From positions 62,001 through 126,000 of the forward strand of contig CAXBMQ010000010.1 of NCBI GenBank assembly GCA_963977005.1: a stretch of DNA of 64,000 nt, written 5' to 3'. The DNA comes from CAXBCP01 sp963977005. GTDB lineage: Bacteria > Pseudomonadota > Alphaproteobacteria > MPNO01 > UBA830. The notes beneath the pieces were generated by a model, which saw nothing but the letters and a program-made list of their open reading frames with translations, searched no databases and was not told where the DNA came from. This document shows positions 34,794 to 42,883 of the stretch, piece by piece (position 1 is the stretch's first letter; each line of letters begins with the position of its first letter). The translations under genes were made by a program, and so were the position numbers.

Positions 34794-35989
34794 CGGTTCC
34801 CGGATACGCGCAACGCCCGGATGGCGATGAGGAACCCGACGAACAGGATAATCGCACCGGCCAGATAAGGCGCATCGCGGCCGAACGCGCCGAAGGCGGC
34901 ACCGGCGGAAATCGGTCCCAGTATACGGCACAGCGACTGCACCGACTGGGAAGCCCCCATTGCCGCGCCCTGATGTTCGTCCGGCGCATTCTTTGAGATC
35001 AGCGCCGTCAGCGACGGATTGGCGAGGCCGAAACCGACGGCGATCAGGGTGCCGCCGACGAAGGCCAGCGGCGGCGCATAGACGAACAGCACCGTCGCAT
35101 ATCCGATGGACATCAGCAGCGTGCCGATGACCACCAGCTTCGCCTCGCCCAGTCTCTTTGCCAGCGGCCGCACCAGACCGCCCTGCACCAGCACCATGAT
35201 GCCGCCGATAAAGAGAAAGAAAATACTGACCTCACGCACACCCCAGTGAAGCTGGCGCTCGGTCCAGAGCGCAAACGTCGCCTCAAGTCCCGCCATGCAG
35301 AATGCCAGGAATGTCAGGATGACGAGCGGATACAGCACCCCGGGTGTCGCTCCCGCCACCGAAAATGCCTTCATCCGCGCGGGCAGGCTGCGCTGGTCGT
35401 CGGTCGCTGCACGGGTCGGCGGTTCCCGGAGCAACAGAAGCGCCGCTACAAACCCCAGCGCGCCGACCCCGGCGGCGATCATGAAAGCGGTGCGGAAGTC
35501 CGCCTCGCCAGTACCGAGCCGGGTCAGCGCCCAGCCGATCCCCGGGCCCAGCACGAACCCCGCACCGATGGCAGCCCCCATCATGCCCATACGTCCGGCG
35601 CGGTCCTCGCGCGATGTCACATCGGCGATATAGGCCTGCGCCACGGGCAGGGTCCCGCCCATCAGACCGCCGAAGGCGCGGGCGGCAAACAGCATCCACA
35701 GCGCATCCGCCTGGCTGACCCAGGCAAAGGAAATCGCCGTCCCCAGCATGCTGAAGCACAGGATGGGCCGGCGCCCCCACTTGTCGCTGACGACGCCCCA
35801 GGGAAACGACGACAGAAAAGCAAAAAACGAGTAGGTCGAGAACAGCAGCGTCACCTCGAACGGCGAGGCACCGTACCTTTCGGCCCAGAATGGCGTAAAC
35901 GGGATGATAATCCCGAATGCCAGCATGTCGAAAAAAACGATCAGCAGGAGAACGCCGATCGCTCCCTTGCCGGGGGCGCGTTTTGTCAT
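34778..35989 (-). CDS. MFS transporter, TetA/DHA1-like
   Basis: The 403-residue protein has 12 predicted hydrophobic helices. It shows the DHA1 motif A after helix 2 (GVVSDKWGRRPIL) and YIADVTSREDRAGRMGMMG in the helix 4-5 region, as in Tet/Bcr-type proton antiporters. It is the last gene of the NicX-like operon (9 bp after the synthetase stop), so it may import the substrate or export a toxic intermediate rather than give drug resistance. Its 3' end overlaps the third SDR gene by 16 bases in the convergent orientation. Confidence 0.88.
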   Translation of the reverse strand: MTKRAPGKGAIGVLLLIVFFDMLAFGIIIPFTPFWAERYGASPFEVTLLFSTYSFFAFLSSFPWGVVSDKWGRRPILCFSMLGTAISFAWVSQADALWMLFAARAFGGLMGGTLPVAQAYIADVTSREDRAGRMGMMGAAIGAGFVLGPGIGWALTRLGTGEADFRTAFMIAAGVGALGFVAALLLLREPPTRAATDDQRSLPARMKAFSVAGATPGVLYPLVILTFLAFCMAGLEATFALWTERQLHWGVREVSIFFLFIGGIMVLVQGGLVRPLAKRLGEAKLVVIGTLLMSIGYATVLFVYAPPLAFVGGTLIAVGFGLANPSLTALISKNAPDEHQGAAMGASQSVQSLCRILGPISAGAAFGAFGRDAPYLAGAIILFVGFLIAIRALRVSGNRQLPG

Positions 35990-35998
35990 GCCCGCAAT

Positions 35999-37504
35999 CT
36001 AGCCGGACTCTCGGTGACTCACCATGTCCCTGAGTTCGAATTTCAGCACTTTGCCCATCACGTTTCGCGGAAGCGCGTCGGCGAAGATCACGTCGCGCGG
36101 ATGCTTGAACCGGGCCAGTTCGCCGTCGAACAGGCCGAGAACCCCGTCACGCGTGAGTTTGCTGTCCCTCGCCCGCACGACAATCGCGACGGGGACCTCG
36201 CCCCATTTGTCATCGGCGCGCCCAACGACGGCGGACTCGGTAATTTCGTCGCACCGGTCGAGCACCATCTCGAGTTCGGCGGGATAGATGTTTTCCGATC
36301 CCGAAATAATCACGTCCTTGACCCGGTCATCGACGTAAAACAGCCCGTTCGCGTCCATATGGCCGATATCGCCGGTATGGAACCAGCCGTCTTGAAGCAC
36401 TTCTGCCGTCGCATCAGGGTCGTTCCAGTAGCCGGACATGATATTCGGCCCGCGCACCACGATTTCGCCTCGCTCGTCAGGTCCGAGGACTTTTCCCGAC
36501 GCATCCTCGATGCGGGCATCGCAATGCAGTGCCGGCCGGCCGGTCGACCCTTTGGTGGTCCAGGCGTCGGGAATGCGCTGATGAATGACGATCGGCCCCG
36601 TCTCCGTCGATCCGTAGACCTGGATAATGGGTACGCCGCGATCCAGATAGGCGTCGACCAGCGACATCGGGATCGTCGTCGACCCGGTATTGATGGCGCG
36701 CAGCGACGAAAAATCCAGGTCGGCCCAGGCCGCATGCTGCTGTATCGCCGCCATCAGCGCCGGCACCAGGATCATCAGTGTCGGCTTTTCTCCCCGTATG
36801 ACTTCGACCGTCGCATCCGGATCGAAGCGGCGATGCATGATAACGGTCGCGCCGGCATGCAGCGCCGGGGTCGTCTGGATGTTCAGGCCGCCGACATGAA
36901 ACATCGGCAGGTTGGTGAATATGACGTCATCGCTGGTCATGTCGTGCATCGCAATCGAGTTGATCGCATTGAACGTCATCGCGTTCTGGGTCAGGACGGC
37001 CCCCTTGGGCCGGCCCGTTGTCCCCGATGTGTAAACGATCAGCAATGGATCATCGGGGCCGACAGCGGGATCGACCGTGTCGGCCGGCGCGTTGACGACG
37101 AGGTCTTCGAAATCGCCCGTCATTGACACCACGCGGCAATCGGCCAGGTCTGCTTCGATAGACCGGGTTCCGTCGGCGAACTCGTCTTCGCAGAACAGGA
37201 CCTTCGCGCCGGCATTCTGCAGAATGTACAGATGTTCGGGCGGCGCGAGGCGCCAGTTCAACGGCACAAGGATCGCCCCGATCCGCGCGCAGGCGAACAT
37301 CAGGGCCAGCATGTCGGGCGAATTCAGCCCGAGAAACGCGACCCTGTCGCCATGCTCCACATCGAGTTCATGGTGCAGCAGGCCGGCCACCCGGCGGATC
37401 CGCGCGTCGAACGCGGCATACGTGATATCCCGGCCCTCGAAACGGATCGCGGTCTTGTCGGGCTGGAAATCGGCCCAGCGCTCGATCCAGTGCGACAGGT
37501 TCAT
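35999..37504 (-). CDS. Acyl-CoA synthetase (AMP-forming), ANL superfamily
   Basis: The 501-residue enzyme activates a carboxylic acid with ATP and CoA. The P-loop YTSGTTGRPKGAV is near residue 173, YGSTETGP near 300 is the A5 motif, HTGDIGHMDANGLFYVDDRVKDVIISG carries the Asp and hinge, and the catalytic lysine is in PRNVMGKVLK near the end. Length is typical of medium or aryl acid ligases. ATG 37504 overlaps the preceding acyl-CoA dehydrogenase stop by one base (TGATG), so expression is translationally coupled. The acid is unknown, but the operon suggests a ring-derived or aromatic acid. Confidence 0.9.
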   Translation of the reverse strand: MNLSHWIERWADFQPDKTAIRFEGRDITYAAFDARIRRVAGLLHHELDVEHGDRVAFLGLNSPDMLALMFACARIGAILVPLNWRLAPPEHLYILQNAGAKVLFCEDEFADGTRSIEADLADCRVVSMTGDFEDLVVNAPADTVDPAVGPDDPLLIVYTSGTTGRPKGAVLTQNAMTFNAINSIAMHDMTSDDVIFTNLPMFHVGGLNIQTTPALHAGATVIMHRRFDPDATVEVIRGEKPTLMILVPALMAAIQQHAAWADLDFSSLRAINTGSTTIPMSLVDAYLDRGVPIIQVYGSTETGPIVIHQRIPDAWTTKGSTGRPALHCDARIEDASGKVLGPDERGEIVVRGPNIMSGYWNDPDATAEVLQDGWFHTGDIGHMDANGLFYVDDRVKDVIISGSENIYPAELEMVLDRCDEITESAVVGRADDKWGEVPVAIVVRARDSKLTRDGVLGLFDGELARFKHPRDVIFADALPRNVMGKVLKFELRDMVSHRESG

Positions 37505-38787
37505 CAATCGTCGTCCGTCTCGCCCGGCTCATACAGCGTTTCGCGCCCGAGCCGGTCCAGGCACAATTCCGCCGTCCACGGCAGCATCAGCGATCCCAGG
37601 CGCGAATCCCGATACAGGCGTTCGAGCGGCAGCGATTTCAGCATCGACTGGCCGCCGCAGGTGCGAATGGCCAAGCGGCACATTTCGTTGGCATTCTCCA
37701 TCACCGCATATTGCGCGGCATAGGCCCGCAGGCGGTCCTCCTTCGACGGATCGACGCGCGCCTCCCCGGTTGCCTGCTTGAACAACGCCCAGGTCTGCTG
37801 CAGCTTGATCCACATGTCGGCGACCGTGATCTGCTTTGTCGGATACATGCGCCGTTTGACGGGAATCCCCTCGATGTCGCCGCGCAGGTAGGCCACCGTG
37901 AAGTCATAGGCTGCCTGGGCGAGCCCCATATAGGTCGGGCACAGGGTCAGGAACATATGCGGCCAGCGCCGCGCCGCCTGATAGTAAACACCGCGCGGCA
38001 GCAGCATCTGCTCGTCCGGAATAAACACATCCTCCATCACGAGCGTGCGCGACACCGTCGCCCGCATGCCGACAGGATCCCACGGGCCGACGATGGACAG
38101 CCCTTCGGAGTCCGCGGGCACCGCCATGAACAGCGTGTCGCGGACCGACCGGTCCGGCTTGTCCTCGGTGCACAGCACCCCGTAATAGGTCGCCGCCCCG
38201 GAGAGCGACGCGAAGATCTTCTTGCCGTTCAGCAGCCAGCCGCCATCGACCTTTGCGGCCATGGTGCCGAACGGCGCCTTGCCGGCGGCCGCCGCAGATC
38301 CTTCTGAAAACGGCTGGGCGAAAATCGCGCCGTTCTCGACAATCCGCGAAAAATGCAGCTCGCGGTTTTTCTTGTGCTGTTTCCGGTCGGCGGCCGGCAT
38401 GTCGAGATCGTCCGCTATATGTCCGGTCCACAACGGCGTGCAGGCATGCATGTTGAACGTCAGCGCGGTGGCCCCGCACCAGCGGCCCATTTCCGCCGCC
38501 AGCAGCGCGTAATCCGCGTATTCCACCCCGAGACCGCCGAGCGATTTCGGCACCGTCATCGCGAGGATTCCGGCATCGCGCATATCGTCGTAATTCTCGA
38601 ACGGGAACGACGCCTCTTCGTCGTAGCGCTGGGCCCGGCCGACGAATTTCTCCTGCCCGAGGGTTCTGATGACCTGTTCTATCTCGTCGTTCTTGCCGGC
38701 CATCTTCTGCCATTTGAACGCCTTGGGCTTTTTCCGGACGGTCCTTTTGGACGCAGATTTGCGGGGCTGTTTCGATACGGCGGCCAT
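37504..38787 (-). CDS. Acyl-CoA dehydrogenase-like flavoprotein with basic N-terminal tail
   Basis: The 427-residue protein starts at ATG 38787 after GGAGG. The first 30 residues are very rich in Lys and Arg (KSASKRTVRKKPKAFKW) and unusual for this family. The rest is the three-domain acyl-CoA dehydrogenase fold with FAD-binding segments, including the ETxxS-like RATVSRTLVMEDVFIPDE and CGGQSMLKSLPLERLYRDSRLG. The family also includes flavin-dependent aromatic monooxygenases of similar fold, so desaturation of an acyl-CoA and hydroxylation are both possible. It is coupled to the synthetase gene and 17 bp from the hydrolase gene. Confidence 0.82.
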   Translation of the reverse strand: MAAVSKQPRKSASKRTVRKKPKAFKWQKMAGKNDEIEQVIRTLGQEKFVGRAQRYDEEASFPFENYDDMRDAGILAMTVPKSLGGLGVEYADYALLAAEMGRWCGATALTFNMHACTPLWTGHIADDLDMPAADRKQHKKNRELHFSRIVENGAIFAQPFSEGSAAAAGKAPFGTMAAKVDGGWLLNGKKIFASLSGAATYYGVLCTEDKPDRSVRDTLFMAVPADSEGLSIVGPWDPVGMRATVSRTLVMEDVFIPDEQMLLPRGVYYQAARRWPHMFLTLCPTYMGLAQAAYDFTVAYLRGDIEGIPVKRRMYPTKQITVADMWIKLQQTWALFKQATGEARVDPSKEDRLRAYAAQYAVMENANEMCRLAIRTCGGQSMLKSLPLERLYRDSRLGSLMLPWTAELCLDRLGRETLYEPGETDDD

Positions 38788-38804
38788 GGGTGCCTCCTTC
38801 TGGC

Positions 38805-39581
38805 TTATCGGGAAACGGTGTTCAGAAAATCGCTCAGCGCGGCATCGAATGCCTGCGGGTCTTCGAGGTTTGCAAGGTGGCCGAGTTCCCGCAGGCACAC
38901 GTAACGGGCCCCTGGAATCTTGGCCGCCATCTTTTCCATCATCGGCGCCGGTGCGTTGGTATCGGTCTCTCCCGCCAGAACGAGCGTCGGAACGCCGATA
39001 TTCGGCAGGTTTGCCCGCTGTTCGAACGTCACGATGCATTCCACCGCCGCGCGGTAGGTATCGGCCGCGACATCCGCCATACAGTCGAACGCGAGCTGGC
39101 GCCCGTGCGGGTCGGCATCCTTCGACATCATGGTTTCGACCAACTCGGTGGCAAGGTCGGCCATCGTCGCGCCGTCGGCCAGCGGTGCGAGCCTGGCGTC
39201 GACGAACTTTTTCTGAAACTCGCCATCCGGCTTGCCGAATGCCGGACTGGTCGCCGACAGGGTCAGCGACAGCAGGCGATCCTGGCGGTCGACGGCGAAT
39301 TCCTGGGCGACCATGCCGCCCATCGAATGACCGACCAGATGCACCTTTTCCCAGCCGCGATCGTCGAGCAGCGCTTCCAGCGCGTCTGCCAGTGCGGGAA
39401 ACGTCATGGCGCCGAACAACGGACTCTTGCCGTAACCCGGCATGTTCCAGGCGGCCGCCAGATAATTCATCGAAAAGCTGTTGATCTGGGGCATCCAGCT
39501 ATAGGCCCCGCCACCGACACCGTGCAGGAACAGGATAACCTCGCCGTCGCCCTTCTCGATATGGGTGGGGACGCCGATCAC
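38805..39581 (-). CDS. Alpha/beta hydrolase (PcaD/NicD-like position)
   Basis: GTG 39581 gives 258 residues; GTGA couples it to the end of the NicX-like gene (4-base overlap). The oxyanion region FLHGVGGGAYSW is near residue 18, the nucleophile is Ser86 in GHSMGG, the acid is in LAGETDTNAP and the His in RELGHLANLEDP. The sequence resembles enol-lactonases (PcaD) and ring-cleavage-product hydrolases. In Pseudomonas nicotinate degradation, nicX is followed by nicD, an alpha/beta-hydrolase that deformylates the NicX product, so the position supports a similar hydrolytic step. Substrate is inferred, not shown. Confidence 0.82.
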   Translation of the reverse strand: MIGVPTHIEKGDGEVILFLHGVGGGAYSWMPQINSFSMNYLAAAWNMPGYGKSPLFGAMTFPALADALEALLDDRGWEKVHLVGHSMGGMVAQEFAVDRQDRLLSLTLSATSPAFGKPDGEFQKKFVDARLAPLADGATMADLATELVETMMSKDADPHGRQLAFDCMADVAADTYRAAVECIVTFEQRANLPNIGVPTLVLAGETDTNAPAPMMEKMAAKIPGARYVCLRELGHLANLEDPQAFDAALSDFLNTVSR

Positions 39582-40624
39582 GCGAGGTCTCCCTGCAGCA
39601 CCCCTGCGTCGACAATCACCGTGTCGTCGAGGCGGATCGTGCAATTGCGCACCGGCAGGTCGAAATGGCCGAGGGTATACCGCTTGGCGGTCTCGTTCGC
39701 CCCGGTCGAATAGAGAAAATTCCCGGCAAAGGCGCGCAACTCGGTGCCGTTGATATCGCGCTTGTCGTACATGGCAAGCGAGTCCCATCGCGCCGCGGGA
39801 TTCATCCCCCATCCGACATGGGACACCGCATATGCCTCCCGGTCGCCCCAGGCCGCGATATAGTCGCGAAACAGGTCGGCATCGACCCCGGTTCCGGCAA
39901 TGTCGGTCACGAAGTCCTGTTCGATCGTCAGCGTGACCGGACTTTCGAGATAGCGTTTGAACGTCAGGTTCACGTCGCCGGCATCCATCACCAGCGTGCC
40001 GTTGACGGCGCCCGCTTTCGGAAAACACAGTACCAGCCCGCCGGGCCAGTGGGCGACATGACCGGGGCGGTCGCAATAGCCCCACACCCCCGCCCCGCGT
40101 GTATCGGCAAGGTCGATGCGCAGGTCCGTACCGGCGGCCGACTTCACCGTCATCTGCGCTGCGTCGGAAAGCATCCTGATTCCCGCCTTCACCTTCGGTG
40201 TCAGGTCCGGGTCGGGCAACAGGCGTTCGAGAACATCGGGATGCTCGTTGGACACCATCAACAGCCGGGCGCCGCCTTTCAGGACGCGGGGCAGTTCGGG
40301 CGCATGCAGCATGCCCTCGACAGTACAGTCTATAACGATGGTCGCCGCGCCAAGCGCCGAGATCACAGGCTCCAGCCCCTGAACCGAATTCGACGCCCCG
40401 GTCGACCTGACCGCGACCGGCGTTGTCTGCGCCGGCGACACGAGTTTGATATGAAATGCTTTCACGCCAAGTCTGTGAAGCGCCAGTTCGGCGAGGTGCA
40501 CATTGAGATCGCGCGACTGGGTCTCCGACAGGATTGCGGCCGTATCGCCCGGTTCCAGCCCGCATCGGCCGAATACCGAACAGAACATGTCGATCCACTT
40601 GCCTTCGATACGGTCGGTAAACAT
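39578..40624 (-). CDS. NicX-like (peptidase M29-like) 2,5-dihydroxypyridine dioxygenase homologue
   Basis: ATG 40624 gives 348 residues, the usual length of NicX (about 350). NicX opens the ring of 2,5-dihydroxypyridine with O2 using Fe(II). Landmarks shared with NicX are HWPGG near 192, GTLVMDAGD near 209, the VSHVGWG segment (His269) and GHFDLPVRN (His320, Asp322). From memory these match NicX iron ligands His265, His318 and Asp320. The family also contains M29 aminopeptidases. First gene of a five-gene operon divergent from a marR gene. The real substrate could be another hydroxylated N-heterocycle or aminophenol. Confidence 0.78.
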   Translation of the reverse strand: MFTDRIEGKWIDMFCSVFGRCGLEPGDTAAILSETQSRDLNVHLAELALHRLGVKAFHIKLVSPAQTTPVAVRSTGASNSVQGLEPVISALGAATIVIDCTVEGMLHAPELPRVLKGGARLLMVSNEHPDVLERLLPDPDLTPKVKAGIRMLSDAAQMTVKSAAGTDLRIDLADTRGAGVWGYCDRPGHVAHWPGGLVLCFPKAGAVNGTLVMDAGDVNLTFKRYLESPVTLTIEQDFVTDIAGTGVDADLFRDYIAAWGDREAYAVSHVGWGMNPAARWDSLAMYDKRDINGTELRAFAGNFLYSTGANETAKRYTLGHFDLPVRNCTIRLDDTVIVDAGVLQGDLA

Positions 40625-40686
40625 GCGTCGCGCGCTCCCTGCCCTTTGATTGTCCAAGCCTAGCGCAGGAATATTTATATGAAAAG

Positions 40687-40707
40687 GAATATATTACTGA
40701 TATATTC
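40687..40707. promoter_or_regulatory. Palindromic MarR-type operator candidate
   Basis: GAATATAT (40687-40694) and ATATATTC (40700-40707) form a perfect 8-bp inverted repeat with spacer TACTG. It is centred in the 88-bp gap between the NicX-like operon and marR, and only 5 bp before the marR start. A related half-site (GAATATttatat) begins at 40670. Size and symmetry fit a dimeric MarR regulator repressing both directions; binding is inferred. Confidence 0.6.
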
Positions 40708-40712
40708 GGCTC

Positions 40713-41180
40713 ATGACTGACCGGTTCGTCGACGATTATCTCTTGTACCTGCTCGCGCGTGCGAGTTCGGAAGTCAGCGCGCAGTTTCACGACAGGCTCA
40801 GGGCGCATGGGCTCCAGGTGCCGGAATGGCGCGTCCTGGCCAGCCTCAGCGACGGCGACGGGATGACCGTCGGCGAGCTTGCCGCCCGCGCGCTTCAGCG
40901 TCAGCCGACGATGACGAAAATTATCGACCGCATGGTGGATTCCGGGCTTGTCGAGCGGCGACGGGATAAAGACGACCGCCGAAAAGTCCGCGTTTTTATT
41001 AGCAGAGACGGGCAGCGCCGGGTCGATGACGCGCTGGCAGATGCCAAACACCATGAGCGCGAAGTGCTTGCCGATTATGCCCCCGCCGAGGCGGACCGGT
41101 TGAAATCGATGCTACGGTCCCTTGTCGATCGCAACGGTGCCGCGCCGACGGAAGATTGCCCCTTCCCGCCGCTAGGTTAA
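40713..41180 (+). CDS. MarR-family transcriptional regulator
   Basis: The 155-residue protein has the MarR winged helix-turn-helix: LAARALQRQPTMTKIIDRMVDSGLVERRRDKDDRRKVRVF covers the recognition helix and the wing with its conserved DxR-type sequence, flanked by dimerisation helices. It probably senses the substrate or an intermediate of the adjacent catabolic operon and releases the palindrome at 40687-40707. In Pseudomonas, NicR, also MarR type, regulates nicX divergently, which is the same arrangement. ATG 40713. The next gene is 27 bp downstream and likely cotranscribed. Confidence 0.88.
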   Translation: MTDRFVDDYLLYLLARASSEVSAQFHDRLRAHGLQVPEWRVLASLSDGDGMTVGELAARALQRQPTMTKIIDRMVDSGLVERRRDKDDRRKVRVFISRDGQRRVDDALADAKHHEREVLADYAPAEADRLKSMLRSLVDRNGAAPTEDCPFPPLG

Positions 41181-41207
41181 GCTTTCGCGCAGTAGAGGAG
41201 ATCCGCG

Positions 41208-41840
41208 ATGCCTGACGATATAAAACCACAGACCGTCACGAACCGGGCGAAACTCACCGAGACCATTGGCGAGCCCAAGCCCGATATCGCGAACAAGGAA
41301 ATGCCGTCGCTGGACGCCCATTGCCGGCATTTTATCTCGCTCTGCCCGTTTCTGTGCATTTCAACGGCGGACGCCGCAGGCAACCAGGATGTCAGCCCCC
41401 GGGGCGACCCGCCGGGTTTCGTGCGCGTTCTGGATGACCGGACCATCCTGATCCCGGACCGCAAGGGCAATCGCCGCGTCGATACCATGCGGAACATCCT
41501 GGAGAACCCGCATGTCGGCCTTCTTCTGATGTTGCCGGGTGTCGAGGAAATCGTCCGGATCAACGGAAAAGCGACATTGACGGAAGACCCGTCGCTGCTC
41601 GCGGATTCAGCTGTAAACGGCAGCGTCCCCGCGCTGGGCATCATCGTCCAAATCGAGGACGTCTTTTTTCACTGTGCCAAGGCCGTGATCCGCTCGAAAC
41701 TATGGGATCCCGAGACACCGATACAGCGCAGCCAATTCCCCACCTATGGCGAAATCGTCCGGGACCAGCGCGCCCCCGACGGCGATCCGGCCGATATCAA
41801 TGCCGAGTTGCAGAACGACTACAAAACCCGCCTTTACTGA
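41208..41840 (+). CDS. FMN-binding pyridoxamine-5'-phosphate oxidase family protein
   Basis: The 210-residue split-barrel protein has LCISTADAAGNQDVSPRGDPPGFVRVLDD (near 50) and LIPDRKGNRRVDTMRNILENPHVGLLLMLPG, both typical of the PNPOx-like MSMEG_1061-type subgroup, which uses FMN or F420. ATG 41208 follows GAGGAGA. Members are weakly characterised oxidoreductases, not true PNPOx, because the pyridoxal phosphate-binding C-terminal segment is absent. The likely cotranscription with marR suggests a role linked to the nearby catabolic operon. Confidence 0.8.
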   Translation: MPDDIKPQTVTNRAKLTETIGEPKPDIANKEMPSLDAHCRHFISLCPFLCISTADAAGNQDVSPRGDPPGFVRVLDDRTILIPDRKGNRRVDTMRNILENPHVGLLLMLPGVEEIVRINGKATLTEDPSLLADSAVNGSVPALGIIVQIEDVFFHCAKAVIRSKLWDPETPIQRSQFPTYGEIVRDQRAPDGDPADINAELQNDYKTRLY

Positions 41841-42045
41841 CCAAACCGATAATTTCCGCGCCGGATAACGGCACGGAACCACCGGCTCCAAAATTTTATC
41901 GAAATCGTCTCAGAGTGGTCCACGCCAGGACCATGAACGGCAGCCTCACGGCCCTAAGATATTGTTTTTACTGATTTTATGGTTTTTGGCATGCTTTTTG
42001 CCTTGATTGACCCTGAACCGGAATCAGAACGTCGTCAGTTTCAAA

Positions 42046-42855
42046 ATGATCCACCTGCCTTCCCTCTCCAACATCGCAAAGGCGGCTCTCGCCGGTCTCG
42101 TCGCCGCATCCGCAATACTGGCAATGGCGCCGTCGGCGTCGGCGATACCGGCCCTTCAGATTTATATCGAAGGCGCGACATACGATGACGACGTGGAAAG
42201 CTGGAAGATCACCAGCCCGTCCAATGCGCCCCTGCGCCTCTGGGCGGTCGGCAATGTCGGCGGTCCGGGCGGAAAAGGCCCGATCGCCGATGTAAAGGCG
42301 GCTTTCGCATACAGTTCTGGCGCCGGCGATGTCACCATCGATATCACGCCGACGACAACCGGCAATTACGGCGGGTTCGCCGATACATCGGTCGCGGTTG
42401 CACCGACCCTGATCGGCACGCATACAGACGACAGCCGCCCGGTGCGGTCGAACGGCAAGAAGCTGACCAACAAACATCGTGTCTACGGCAAAAACACTCA
42501 TTTTCAGGAATGGGCATTCGGCGACTTCACGCTGACCGATTCCCCCATCGCCGATTTCATCGATGCCTTTCCGGAAGCGCCCGTCGAGCTATCGGGCCAG
42601 ATCAACGCATATGATGTCAATGTGACCGGCTTGGTCGAAGGCGAATGGGTTCATGTCGATCTCTACGGATCGATCCTGAACAAGCGCGGCAGTGTGAAGT
42701 CGGTTTTCGCTCCGCTTTCGCATAACGCGGAATTTGCGCTGCTGACCGCCGGTCCGATCGGAAGCACCGAAGTTCAGGCGCCCGGCGCGATGGTTATTTT
42801 CTTCGCCGGCCTGTTCTTCATTTCCCGTAATCGGCGTAACAAAAAGAACGCCTGA
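42046..42855 (+). CDS. Choice-of-anchor-type exported protein with PEP-CTERM-like tail
   Basis: From ATG 42046 the protein is 269 residues. A signal peptide (AALAGLVAASAILAMAPSASA) precedes a beta-rich domain beginning IPALQIYIEGATYDDD that matches the choice-of-anchor N type. The C-terminus is tripartite: short motif QAPGA, a hydrophobic helix (MVIFFAGLFFIS) and a basic tail (RNRRNKKNA). This is an APG variant of PEP-CTERM sorting signals, processed by exosortase/archaeosortase-type enzymes when one is present. It is likely surface or matrix associated. No exosortase gene is in the window. ATG 42007 would add 13 residues and spoil the signal peptide. Confidence 0.72.
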   Translation: MIHLPSLSNIAKAALAGLVAASAILAMAPSASAIPALQIYIEGATYDDDVESWKITSPSNAPLRLWAVGNVGGPGGKGPIADVKAAFAYSSGAGDVTIDITPTTTGNYGGFADTSVAVAPTLIGTHTDDSRPVRSNGKKLTNKHRVYGKNTHFQEWAFGDFTLTDSPIADFIDAFPEAPVELSGQINAYDVNVTGLVEGEWVHVDLYGSILNKRGSVKSVFAPLSHNAEFALLTAGPIGSTEVQAPGAMVIFFAGLFFISRNRRNKKNA

Positions 42856-42883
42856 CCGGGCTGCAATGCGCTAATATCTGCGC

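Noticed and set aside
35246..37126. 626-codon plus-strand open frame opposite the MFS and acyl-CoA synthetase genes
   Set aside because: Shadow of strongly supported minus-strand genes; no recognisable domain.
38805..41054. A single 749-residue protein ending in the alpha/beta hydrolase
   Set aside because: The upstream part is a shadow of the NicX-like and marR genes; the hydrolase has its own GTG at 39581 with a GTGA overlap.
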